This document shows, one piece after another, positions 45,661 to 57,208 of a DNA stretch of 64,000 bases; within the stretch, counting starts at the first letter, position 1, and the number at the start of each line of letters is the position of its first letter. Source of the stretch: Alnus glutinosa (taxonomy: Eukaryota > Streptophyta > Magnoliopsida > Fagales > Betulaceae); assembly GCF_958979055.1 (NCBI RefSeq), contig NC_084896.1, forward strand, positions 2,604,001 to 2,668,000, read 5' to 3'. The notes beneath the pieces are model-generated. The model had not been told where the DNA came from. It was given only the letters and a program-made list of their open reading frames with translations, and made no database searches. Made by a program: the position numbers and the translations under genes.

Positions 45661-46432
45661 TAGGGGTGTGCAAAACCCACCCGTACCCGCGAACCCGCCT
45701 CGCCCCGTACCAACCCGCCCCGTCAATAAGACATTTCTGAAAAAGTGCGGACCCTAAATATGCCAACCAGTGATTTATGGGGCGGGTTGCGGTATTAAAT
45801 TTTTTCCCACCCGCACACCCGCCCCGCCCCACCCCGTAGTCCCTTTATAATCGTCCCATCAAATTTTCCCCAAAAAAATTATAAGTCATGACTAGGGGTG
45901 TGCCTTTAACTTCATCAAATTTTTCTCAAAAAAATTATAAGAGTCACGACTAGAGTCACAAATTACCCAAATTGTGTACCTTTGATTTCATTCAATACAG
46001 TTCTACACTATCCATTTCATCTCTTTTCTTATTCCATTCTTATATACAATTTCATCTCTACATTCTCACATACACATACCCATTCAATCTACAATCACAG
46101 AAAAGAATAAAAAGTTCTTTATAGTTGGGTTTGTTGGTAATTCTGGTTCTTTCTTCTTGTTCTTGTTTGTTGGTGAGGTTGATTCAATTGAAATTTTCAA
46201 AATTTGAATTGGGTTAACAAGATTGTAAATTATTTTTCTGGTTTTGGGCCCAGGAAAAAAAAAAAAAAAAACCCGAACCCGCATGAACCAGTCTCGATCC
46301 GCACTACCCGAGGCCCAGCGGGTTGACCATTTACTATGCGGGTTGCGGATCTCAATTTTCAAACCCGTTCACTGCGGGGCGGGTTGTGAGAAACATGCAA
46401 ATTCGGCCCAATCCGGCCCGTGCCCACCCCTA
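45661..46432. mobile_element. Non-autonomous hAT element with perfect 8-bp TSD (772 bp)
   Basis: Begins TAGGGGTGTGCAAAACCC and ends GCCCACCCCTA. CTTTTAAC is duplicated at 45653-45660 and 46433-46440. Sister blocks at about 26986 and 54503 read ccccttttatctcc without insertion. Subterminal zones are rich in ACCCGC/GCGGGT words. Internally, an aaaaaaattataag-gactaggggtgtgcc stretch is repeated near 45880-45930. No transposase is encoded. It shares the TAGGGGTGT end with 12167-13378. Confidence 0.9.
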
Positions 46433-47961
46433 CTTTTAACTCCTTCTCGGCCTTTCTCCAATACAGTTGACGTGATTCAGCCCAAAACCGTCCCCTCCAC
46501 TTCAAATCCTGCATCTCCTTGATTCACATTTCACGCCCACTCCCTTTGACAAGCTTTCCTTGAAAATCCTCTACCCATTCCCCGATAATCTCACTCCATC
46601 TCTCAATTTTTTATTATTTTTAATTCAATAAGGGTTACTAGGAAGATCCTTTCCACTTCTACTAAAAAAAAAAAAAAAAAAATAGACGATCTTATTAATG
46701 AAAAAAGGTTTGGCTACTCAACAGTAGACTTAAACTAAACTAAAACAACACTTAAATAAATACAAAGGATAGGACATATGTCAAACAAATAATCCCATCC
46801 TCTCAATGGGCTGTTCAATACGGTTTTAAAAGTTAAAGGAGAACATATTAAGACAAGCCTATCTGTTTCCCCACTTAGAAACAACCATAAAAAATGCGGA
46901 AGTGCAAATGTCTTATCATTACTCATTGAGATGTGTTATTTATACAGATCTTTTTGCACACACTTTGTACACACACTCATATTTGATGTGGGACCCATGC
47001 ATACGTATGTGACCCATGCATGTAGAACCTATCTCATATACATGAATTTCATACCAAATATGAGTATGTACAAAGTATATTCAAATATCATTTGCCTTTT
47101 ACTCATTTGATAATTCAAAAACCCGAATATCAAGAAACTAATATCAACGCAATCCAAAAATAAGAAAGGATTAGACCCAAAAAAAAAAAAAATAATAATA
47201 AAATTGTAGAATGGTTTCCCGTAAGGAAAGAACACAAGGCAAACAAGTGAAAAATCACATTAATGTCATTGCAAGTACGTCATACATGAGGAGCCCTGTA
47301 TGTTGATCGATCAGTTGATACATTATTAACACTTTCAGGAGCCGCACCTATTCAAGAGTGAATTAACAACAGTTTCCCTTCCTGTTTCTTTTGGTTGCCC
47401 CTTCTTTTAATTTTAGGATGTGATTCTCTTCTGTCAATGCTATCAAGAATTTCCCTTTAATTTTTTTTTTTTAATTTTGTTTTCTTTTTATAGTAGGTCT
47501 CGGTGCCAGTGATATCCGACATCCAGGATCTGCTGCTCTCCATTCCTGTTTGGACAGCTTTTTTGAAGTCTTCTAGAAGTGCTAATTTTTACACATCTTG
47601 TCATTAGATGAGCTGCTTCTCACTTTGTATTGGAAAGCTTTCTCATCTCTTCTTATTTTCTGTACTCTATTCATAAGAGTGGCAATGAGTCAATGTCGAC
47701 CCTCGCAATCCTTTCCCATTTTTCCTTATTGGAATAAATAAAAAATAAAAAAGGAAAAGATTTAGTGGGTAAATTTTGTTTAAAGTTTCACAACCAGCAC
47801 GTGTTCAAGCAACCTGAAAACAGCATAGTAAAAATGCTATTTTGACAACGATTTTTAGGATAGTTATTTTATTTTTTAACAAAAACAAAAAAGAAATATT
47901 AATAAAATATAAAATATTTAAAATTATTTCTATTTTTATATCATATCACAGATCAAAATCA

Positions 47962-47992
<31 letters not shown>

Positions 47993-48601
47993 CACTCTTG
48001 AACAAATTTTGTCAAACAAACCTAATGATTAAAGCAATTCAAAAAGTTGTTTGATAATTTGCATAGAGACCGAAACTAATTAACCAAAATCCAGTAGAGA
48101 TCGATAACATGCATGTCGTGTTGAATATGGTCAACCCACCATTTTCCTCCGCTGCGAGAAAAAGCAGATCCTATGAAGAATTTCTGATCTCTATTTTCTA
48201 TGTGAAATAGAGATCAGAAAATCTAGAAGAATGAACATGAAGTTTCTTTTGCTCCTTCCTGGCAATCGGAAAATAAAGAAATAGTTAATTCTTAGGCTTG
48301 CACTCTTAAATGAATTTTTTTTTTTTTAATGTGGCAATATAAATTGTCATTGATTATTTTGAATTTAAATTTTTAGTGTCACATTAAGAAGTATGCATTT
48401 GAGAGTGTGTAAGATTTTTCATAAATTATTTAAGCTAACTTTGTAAAAAAAAATTAAAATAAATAAATAAATAAATATATTAAAAAGAAAAAAAAAAAGA
48501 AAGAAAGAAAGAAAGAAAGAAAATCATACAGCTAGCCACTTTGTGTAAGGAAATAGCTAACTGCTACAATAATTGTTGGAGAACAAAAAATAAAGAAAGA
48601 A

Positions 48602-48783
48602 GAGTAATGCTACATATTATCCATTTGTCCTCCTTTTATCATCCCAAAATTGATGTGGCTCTTGAAATCACCATTGGATCAAAATCCAATAATGATCTAT
48701 CATAAATTCAATGGTGATTTCAAGAGCCACATCAATTTTGGGATCATAAAAGGAGGATAAGGGGATGATATGTATCATTACTC
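48602..48783. mobile_element. Long-arm hairpin MITE (182 bp)
   Basis: Left arm GAGTAATGCTACATATTATCC and right arm ending GTATCATTACTC; about 78 bases on each side are complementary with few mismatches, around a short centre (ccaataatgatctatcataa). Terminal GAGTAATG is shared with the MITEs at 268-650. The sister blocks lack it, and about 80 bases of the block are missing beside it, so a clean target duplication could not be read. Confidence 0.8.
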
Positions 48784-49590
48784 AAAATATAGAAACATGA
48801 TCTTTAGCTAAACATTAATTTGTTGAGCTGCCAAATGTTAATGTTAAGTTTCAGAAGAAGATTTGGATGGTAAGACTGTCACATAGATGTCACTCTAAGC
48901 GTTAGATTGGTTGCAGAAGCACGACGGAGTTTATTAGTGCCGTTTTAGTTCGAATTAATAAAATAATATTATACGTTTTTTTTTTTTTTAAAAAAAAAAA
49001 AATTATTTAATGCTATTTATATAACTTATTCTTCCCTTCAAGTTGATAGAAGTCTTTGCACAAGTTAAGCGAAAAACGTACAAACACCAAAAATCTTTTC
49101 CGTGCAAACATAAGAAACATAGTGGGAAACGAAAAGAGAAAACTAAAATGATGAAAGAGCTCAACTATCTAAGAGAAAAGGAAGCATACTCTATAGTAAT
49201 AGCTAGGTAGGCCAAAAAAGTAAGAAAATGTGTCTATAATGTTTTGAGAGACCGTAGTATATATGGATTTTTTATTATTATTTTTTATTTTATTTATTTT
49301 TAAATTTTGGTGGCTAATTTACAAACTTTTAGATTGGCCTTAATAAATTTAGAACCTTTTTAAAAAAATTATGTTGCGAGAAACTTAGGAGTAATGCTAT
49401 TCAATATATATTCATGCGATTGTCATACAACTGAGATGATGTATTAGTGAAAATCAATCCTTGATTTTTTTTTCTTCAAAGATTAATTTTTATTGTCACT
49501 ATCACATCAATAAGTTGTATGACAATTGTATGAGGGCCTATTAAATAACATTGATATTAAATTTCTCATAACATAATTTTTTTTTAAAAA

Positions 49591-49974
49591 AAGATTTTAA
49601 AATTGACAAATGTCCTTTTAACATTTGAGAAATACAAGCTTTTTTTAATAATATTAATAAAAAGGAAAAAAAAATCTACATACATTTCTCAAATTACCAC
49701 TCAATTGACAATATTCCCTTCGAACTTTCATTTAGAATAGTATCCCCTTTAAATTACCAAAAATTATCACAGTCCCCCGATAATGAAAATACCATTAATA
49801 ACATAAAAGTAAAAAATTATAAAAATAAAAAAATAAAACTATAAATTGAAAAAACCAAGGGTTGGAATTTTTTTTTTTAAAAAAAAAAATCGCATTTTTT
49901 GAAGGAAAAATAAATAAAAAATTTGTTTTTAGTTTTTCATTTATAGGAATATTTTTGTTTTATTGAAAAAAAAA
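49591..49974. other. AT-rich junction between block X copies 2 and 3
   Basis: No gene and no recognised element. Poly-A and poly-T runs and a segment (49680-49800, tctcaaattaccactcaatt) in the style of degenerate MITEs. This is where the receptor gene of copy 2 should start. Confidence 0.4.
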
Positions 49975-51595
49975 CAGTTTAAAAAAACTTCACAAACCCC
50001 TGAACTTCCACTTGTTTTTAAGTAACCCCCAAAGTTCAAAAATTTGAATTTAAACAATCGAACTTCTTATTTTTTGCAATGTCCCCCTTCTGTTGGGGTT
50101 TGGTGCTAAATCAGACAGCAAAAATAGTGAAATGACCTTTATACCCCTGTAACTTTTATAAAATTCTAAATTTACCCTTAATTTCAATTTGAAAATTTTA
50201 CAAAGTTAAAAAAATAAAAATCAAAAAATCAAAATTAAAGGGTTAATTTAATTACTTTTTCTTTTTTTCTCATGAACTACTAGTCGTTATCAATCTACTC
50301 CCATGCAGGGGCAGAGGGAGGGGGGGGTCGAGTGCCCCCCTCACTTCCTAAAACATATTTTTACTCTTGGTATAATTTTTATTTTTTTATTTTTTAATTT
50401 ATGCCCCTAGTCCTCTAGAATGCCCCCCCCCCCCCCCCCCCCCCCCTAGCATTTCATCAATGGGCAAACTTGCCCACCCTTTGCCATGGTTTTTTATTTT
50501 TTTAGTTTTTTGGGTCATAAGTTAGAAGTTTCCCATCTCTATAAAAAAATTATAAAGTTGAGAGGTTGAAGGGACAAAAGTTGAAGACAAGCTGACAAGG
50601 AAAGGTTTATAATTTCACCAAAACGGTGGGTTTAGAACTTAGAAGTAAGAAGTCCTAAAAAGAGTCAAGTACTCAAGTAATTTTACAACTCTACAACTAC
50701 AGCTACAAGTCAACAAGTCTACAACTAAGTTTATCACTTTCAGATCAAAGTTTGCGTGTGGCTTTTGGAATTTCAGATCTGGAGATCCATCACCGTGTGC
50801 AACATCACGTTTTGTTGGACGGATGAGATTTTGTTTTGTAACTCTTTAATTTTTGTAAATGAAAGATCAGATGGTTCGGATCCGTGTGAAATGGGATACG
50901 TGGCTAGCTTGTGGCTTTAGAGTTTAGAGTGGCTTTAGTAGAAGTTATCAGATCCATGTGCCTTTCTTTTTCTTTTCTTTTTTTCTTTTTTCATTTTTTT
51001 TTTTAAATGACTAGTCAGTGAGAGTCTTTTGTCCACTGTCCTTGTGCCTTTAGAAGTTATAGATCCATGTCGTGCGTGGCGTGTGATCCTCTTCTTTTGA
51101 ACGGCTCAGATCAAAAAAGAAAAATTTTAAAACAAGGGATGAGATGTTGACACCTTTTGGCTTGGAACAAAAAAAAAAAAAAAACTATTGTTATTTAGAG
51201 GTTCCGGAGCTGTGTGCTATTTTGCATATCAAAGATTCACAATCATTCAATAAAATCTCGTCCGAATATTTTATACTTCGAGCTTTGGCCTTTGGGTAGT
51301 TGACGTCAGTGTTATTTTCTATTTTTTTTTTTTTTTTTATACTTTTCTCGTTCAAAGTTCAAACGTTCAAATGAATTTCTAAATAAAATTTAGCCTTTCA
51401 ATTTCAGGTATGTAATAAATTTTTATATTGATTAAGATTTAAGTTTTTATATTTGAATTGTTTTCTTTTCAATTTGTTGTTCTTTTATATTTAAATTGCT
51501 TTTTATATTTAATTGTTTATGAATATATATAGTTTTTGTTTCATATTTTAATTATATAAAATATATAATTGTAGTTGCGTGAGATTATAGAGAAT

Positions 51596-54100
51596 AATGA
51601 TTCAATTGAGCTACAATCAAATTCGAAACGAGCTCGTATTGATGTAGATTTAGCAAATCTGCCATCCGATCATTTTTTAAGGAAAAAAAATTGTTGATTA
51701 CCATTCTAGTGATATAAATAACATTCGAAAAGAACAAATCTACAAAGAAAAGGTTGTCAACCATTTAATCATGATTTTCCACAAACACAATCTGGAAAAA
51801 CATGGCATCGTTTTAATTCAGCATGATTCAACGAATATTCTAGCTGGTTGGAATACAACATTTTAAAAGATGTTGTGTATTGCTTGTTTTGTTATCTCTT
51901 CAAACTAGACATTGGAAATCAAGCAGGAGAAGACTCGTTTGTTACTGAGGGGTTTAAAAATTATAAAAAGAAAGATAAGTTACAGAATTATGTGAGGGCT
52001 CACAACACATAATTAAGCTCAACGAAGATGTGAAGCTTTGTTAAATCAGAAACAAAGCATCATAACATTTTTTTGACAACTAATCAGATCAACAGAAAAT
52101 GGAATATAGGACTCGTTTGAATGCATCAATTGATTGTATTCGTTTTTTACAGCAACATGGATTTGCATTTCGTGGCCATGATGAATATAAAAACTCAAGT
52201 AATTAGGGAAATTTTTGTGAACTGTTGCAATTTCTTGCAAAACATAGTGAAGAAATTGACAAGGTAATCTTAAAAAATGATCCTAAAAATTATCAAATGA
52301 CCGCACCTGACATTCAAAAAAGAAATAGCAAATGCTACAGCAATTGAAACTCTAGATGCTATTCTTAAAGATCTTGGAGAGTCGTCATTTGCTATCCTAG
52401 TTGATGAATCTCGTGATATATCTATTAAAGAACAATTGGCAATTGTTTTACGTTATTTGCTATCTGTTAAAGAACAATTGGCAATTGACCGCACCTGACA
52501 TTCAAAAAAGAAATAGCAAATGCTACAGCAATTGAAACTCTAGATGCTATTCTTAAAGATCTTGGAGAGTCGTCATTTGCTATCGTAGTTGATGAATCTC
52601 GTGATATATCTGTTAAATAACAATTGGCAATTGTTTTACGTTATGTAGATAAGCGGGGCTATGTGATTGAACGTTTTTTAAGCATTACACATGTTAGCAA
52701 TACCACAGCTACAGTATTGAAGAAGACAATTCAGTCAGTACTTAACAAACATCATTTAAGTATTAACAGATTGCGAGGATAAGGATACGATGGAGCTAAC
52801 AATATGTGAGGTGAGTTGAATGGGCTTAAAACATTTATTTTGAATGAAAACCCATCTGCATATTATGCTCATTGCTTTGCACATCAGCTTCAACTGACTT
52901 TAGTTCTTATTGCTAAAAATTACATCTAAATTACAACTTTTTTTAGCTTGGTTAATAGTGTTTTAATATTGTTGGAGCATCATGCAAACATCGTGACATA
53001 CTTCGTGAAAAATGGACTGCTAAAGTTGTGGAAGCACTACAAAATAATGAAATTTCTACTGGTCGTGGCTTGAATCAAGAAATGAATCTAAAGAGACCTG
53101 GAGAGACGTGTTGGAGTTCTTATTATGGTGCAATTATTAATCCTATTTTCATATTTTCTTCTACTATCGATACGGTTGAAGATATTGTAGAAGATGGTTT
53201 ATATTCTGAACAGAGAGCAGAAGCAAATATACTAATTCAGTCGCTACAGACTTTTTAATTTGCTTTTAATTTGCATTTAATGAAAAGTGTTTTGAGAATT
53301 ACAAATGAATTATCTCAAGCATTACAATGAAAAGATCAAGATATTCTGAATGCAATGAAATTGGTTGAAGTTTCAAAGCAGGGTTTACAGGCTATGAGAG
53401 AAGAAGGGTGGAACTCTTTATTTGAAGAAATTTATGTGTTTTGTGCCAAAAACAGTATTGTTGTTCCCAATATGGATGATATGTACCAACCTCGATCATG
53501 GCGAAAAGCTCAAAGCATGAAAAATTTATAGCATTACTGTGTAGAGCTTTATTATACTGTTATAGACATTCAACTCTAAAAACTTAATAGTCGGTTTAAT
53601 GAGGCGAATTCTGAATTATTACTTTGTATTGCGTGCCTGAGTCCGGCCAAATAACTTGTTTGCTGCTTTTAATAAGGATAATATACTTTGTCTTGCTTAG
53701 TTTTATCCGAATGATTTTTCAGCAGTTCAACCTATCAGCTTGGACAACTAACTTAAAACATATACCATTAACATGCGTTCTAGTGAAAAATTCACAACAC
53801 TTAAAAGAGATTGTACAACTTGCTGAGAAGATGATAGAGATGAAAAAAGATATCGTGTATCCATTGGTTTATTCATTGGTGACATTGTCATTAATTCTGC
53901 CAATTGCAATAGCAGCTATTGAAATAACATTTTCACCAATAAATATTCTTAAAAATCGTTTACATAACAAAATGGGATATCAGTGGATAAATGATTGTCT
54001 GGTCACATATATTGAGAAGGATATATTCAAGATTATCATCAAAGAAAAAATCATACAGCGATTTCAAGATATGAAGACTCGTCGAGGACAACTGAATTAA
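51596..54100 (+). pseudogene. Degenerate ZMYM1-like hAT transposase
   Basis: Pieces in order: a TTF-type zinc finger near 51790-51960 (TWHRFNSA, then YCLFCYLFK); a DUF4371-like stretch from 52100 (FRGHDEYK, LLQFLAKHSEE); the catalytic-core-like ILVDESRDISIKEQLAIVLRY near 52390-52460; GYDGANNM and YYAHCFAHQLQLTL near 52790-52900; an open piece at 53028-53258 (KRPGETCWSSYYGAI); and a final open piece, 53624-54100, whose end is the hAT dimerisation region (YPLVYSLVTLSLILPIA, then NRLHNKMGYQWINDCLV). Stops, frameshifts and an internal duplication inactivate it. It would have been a nuclear DNA-binding transposase. Confidence 0.82.
52301..52676 (+). repeat. 188-bp tandem duplication inside the hAT transposase
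   Basis: CCGCACCTGACATTCAAAAA starts at 52301 and again at 52489, and the next 150 or so bases repeat with few changes (for example atcctagttg versus atcgtagttg). The duplicated part includes the DESRDIS motif, so the catalytic-core segment is present twice. 188 is not a multiple of three, so the duplication also shifts the frame. Confidence 0.9.
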
Positions 54101-54210
54101 ATTGTAAGTTGCATTTATATTTTTTTAAAATTAATTAAATTTTAATGAATTATTTATTTATTGTGTTAGTTAAAATTTGTAATTAATTTTTGTTCAAATT
54201 TAGTTTTTTT

Positions 54211-54255
<45 letters not shown>

Positions 54256-57208
54256 GCCCTCCCATCTTAAAATCCTGGCTCCGCCATTGCTCCCATAAAC
54301 TTACAGTTTCATAATTCGATGACATTGAACTACTATTTACTTATCAAAACTCGCAATTCCGTCTGTTAACCTCGTTAAAAAAACTTGACAAACACATATT
54401 TTGCTGATTTGGAAACAGCTACCAAACAGCCCATCTTCAAGATTTCCACCCAATCTAGGACCATTGACATCTCTACCCGTTTCTCACGTATTGTAGAACC
54501 TTCCCCTTTTATCTCCTTCTCGGCCTTTCTCCAGTAGACGTGATTCAGCCCCAGAACCGTCCCCTCCACTTCAAATCCTGCATCTCCTTGATTCCCGCCC
54601 GCTCGGCCCTTTGACTTCGCCCGACCAAGTACTCAATATATGACAAGCTTTCCTTGAAAATCCTCTACCCATTCCCGATAATCTCGCTCCACCTCTCAAC
54701 TTTTTTTTTTTTTTTTAATTGAATAAGTAAAAGGGTTAAATGCATGGAAGATCTTTTCTACTTCTAATCCAAAAAAAAAAAAAAAAAGTGGACGATCCTA
54801 TTAATGAAAAAAGAGTTGGCTCCTTAACAATCATTGCTATCAAGAATTTCTTTTTCTTTTTTGGTGCCAGTGATATCTGACATCCAGGATCTACTGCTCT
54901 CCATTCCTGTTTGTATAGCTTTTTTGAAGTCTTTTAGATGTGCTAATTTCTACACATCTTGTCGTTAGACGAGCCGCTTCTCAGTTTGTATTTGAAAGCT
55001 TTCTCATCTCGATCTTATTTTCTTAAGATTCATAAGAGTGGCAATGAGTCAATGTCGACCCTCGCAATTCTTTCCCATTTCCTCTTATTGGAATGAAAAA
55101 TAAAAAGCAAAAAGGAAAAGATTTAGCAGGTAAATTTTGGTTAAAGTTTCACAACCGCACTTGTTCAGGCAACCTGAAAACAGCATAGCGCGCGAAAATG
55201 CTATTTTGACAACGATTTTTAGGATAGTATTTTTATTTTTTAACAAAAAAAAAAAGTATTAATAAAATATAAAATATTTAAAATTATGTCTATTTTTATA
55301 TCATATCACAGATCAAAATAAATTTTTTTTTAAAAAAAAACTCTTGAACAAATTTTGTCAAACGAACCTAATGATTAAAGCAATTCAAAAAGTTGTTTGA
55401 TAATTTGCAGAGAGACCAAAACTAATTAACGAAGTCTGTAGAATCCAGTGGAGATAACATGCATGTCATGTTGAATTTAGTCACCCCACCCTTTTCCTCC
55501 ACTGCGAGAAAAAGCAGATCCTATGAAGAATTTCTGATCTTTATTTTCTATGTGAAATAGAGATCAGGAATTCTAGAAGAATGAACGGGAAGTTTCTTTG
55601 GTTCCTTCTTAGCAATTGGAAAATAAAGAAATAGTTAATTCTTACGGTTGCACTTTTAAATGCATTTTTTTTTTTAATGTGGCAATATAAATTATTATTA
55701 ATTATCTTGGATTAAAATTTTTAGTATCACATCAGAAAGTATGCACCGGAGAGTGTGTAGGATTTTTCAAAAATTATTTTGGCTAACTCTGTAACAAAAA
55801 TTATTAAAAAAGATAAAAAGAAAAAAATTTAAAGAAAAAGAAAAAAGAAAGAGCATCATACGGCTTGCCACTTTGTGTAAGGAAATAGCTAACCGCTACA
55901 AATTGTTGGAGAACAAAAAATAAAGAAAGAATATTTAAAGAGTAGCTAAAATTCTGATCCAAATGTAGGTGTTTTGAAAAAATTGAGAACTAAAATATAG
56001 AAACATGATATTTAGCTAAACATTAATTTATTGAACTGTATGTGAATATATGCTAAGTTTCAGAAGAAGATTTGGACGGTAAGATTGTCGCATAGATGTC
56101 ACTCTAAGCGTTAGATTGGTTGCACAAGCATAACGGAGTTTATTTGTGGTTTTTTAGTTCGAATTAATAAAATAATATTATAAGTTTTTTTTAAAAAAAA
56201 AAAAAATTATTTAATGCTATAGATATAACTTATTCTTCCCTTCACGTTGATAGAAGTCTTTGCACAAGTTAAGCGAAAAACGTACAAACACCAAAAATCT
56301 TTTCCGTGCAAACATAAGAAACATAGTGGGAACGAAAAGAGAAAACTAAAATGAAATGAAAGAGCTTAAGTACTATCTAAGAGAAAAAGGATGCATGCTC
56401 TCAAGAATAGTAATAGCTAGGTAGGCCAAAAAAGCAAGAAAATGTGTCTACAATGTTTTGAGAGACCGTAGTATATATGAATTTTTATTTATTTATTTAT
56501 TATTTTTAAAATTTTGGAGGCTAATTTACGAACTTTTAGATTGGCCTTAATAAATTTAGAATCTTTTTAAAAAAAATCATGTTGTAAGAAACTTAGGAGT
56601 AATGTTATTCAGTAAACACTCATGCGATTGTCATACAATTGGGATAAAATGTTAGTGAAAATCAACGCTTGATTTTTTTCAATGATTAATTTTTATTGTC
56701 ACGTCACTACAATAAGTTGTATGACAATCGTATGAGAGTTTATTAAAAAACATTGATCTTAAATTTCTCAAAACATAATTTTTTATTTTTTATTTTTAAG
56801 TTTTTAGGAATAACTTGGATTTTGGCCTAAAAAGTCCAGGTAGTTTAATTTCTAGGGGCCGGGGAGCCTTTTCTTTTCAACATTTTGGGGCGGACTCAGT
56901 AACTTATGTTTTCTTGTTCTTCTTGCAATGGAGGGCTTGGGGCGCAGATCCCCCGCCGCCCCCTGTCTGGCTGTCTCCACCACTGTGCTGAAGCGAGTTC
57001 AACTTATATAGTTACATATGAACATGACACAAACAAGAGCGTTCAGCGTTTTCCAAAAGCTATAAAGGAATAGTCTGGAAGTGAACTTCGTCACAAGAAG
57101 ACTACTCCAATTAAGTTCTCTTGTTAACCCATTCATATCTATCATCATTCTTCTTCTACCATTCTCCTCTAATTACTAACTGCGGTGCTGCAAGTTAGAG
57201 AGGGATAT

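Larger units (their letters stand above)
45161..49590. repeat. Upstream segmental block X, copy 2, without its receptor gene
   Basis: Starts with gaaaaacttcacaaaacc at 45161 and follows the same order as 49975-57208 (minus the hAT there), ending with ttctcataacataatttttt at about 49580. At that point the other two copies continue into taacttggattttggcc and a receptor gene, whereas this copy changes to unrelated DNA. It holds a 772-bp hAT element and a hairpin MITE. No gene. Confidence 0.75.
50306..54289 (+). mobile_element. hAT-type DNA transposon with near-complete but dead transposase (about 4 kb)
   Basis: Ends CAGGGGCAGAGGG and TGGCTCCGCCATTG are imperfect terminal inverted repeats. Flanks CTCCCATG (50298-50305) and CTCCCATA (54290-54297) form an 8-bp target duplication with one mismatch. 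It contains a run of about 28 C (50424-50447) and an A run near the 3' end (54213-54251). It is a different lineage from the hAT at 1-3140 and 14959-18335, with another TIR and transposase sequence. Confidence 0.88.
49975..57208 (+). promoter_or_regulatory. Upstream segmental block X, copy 3, promoter side of the 57209 receptor copy
   Basis: Third copy of the block, interrupted by a hAT element (50306-54289). The remainder, 54298-57208, matches 46440-49590 and 26880-34823. The last 400 bases match those before 34824, with the same leader. No other gene. Confidence 0.65.
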
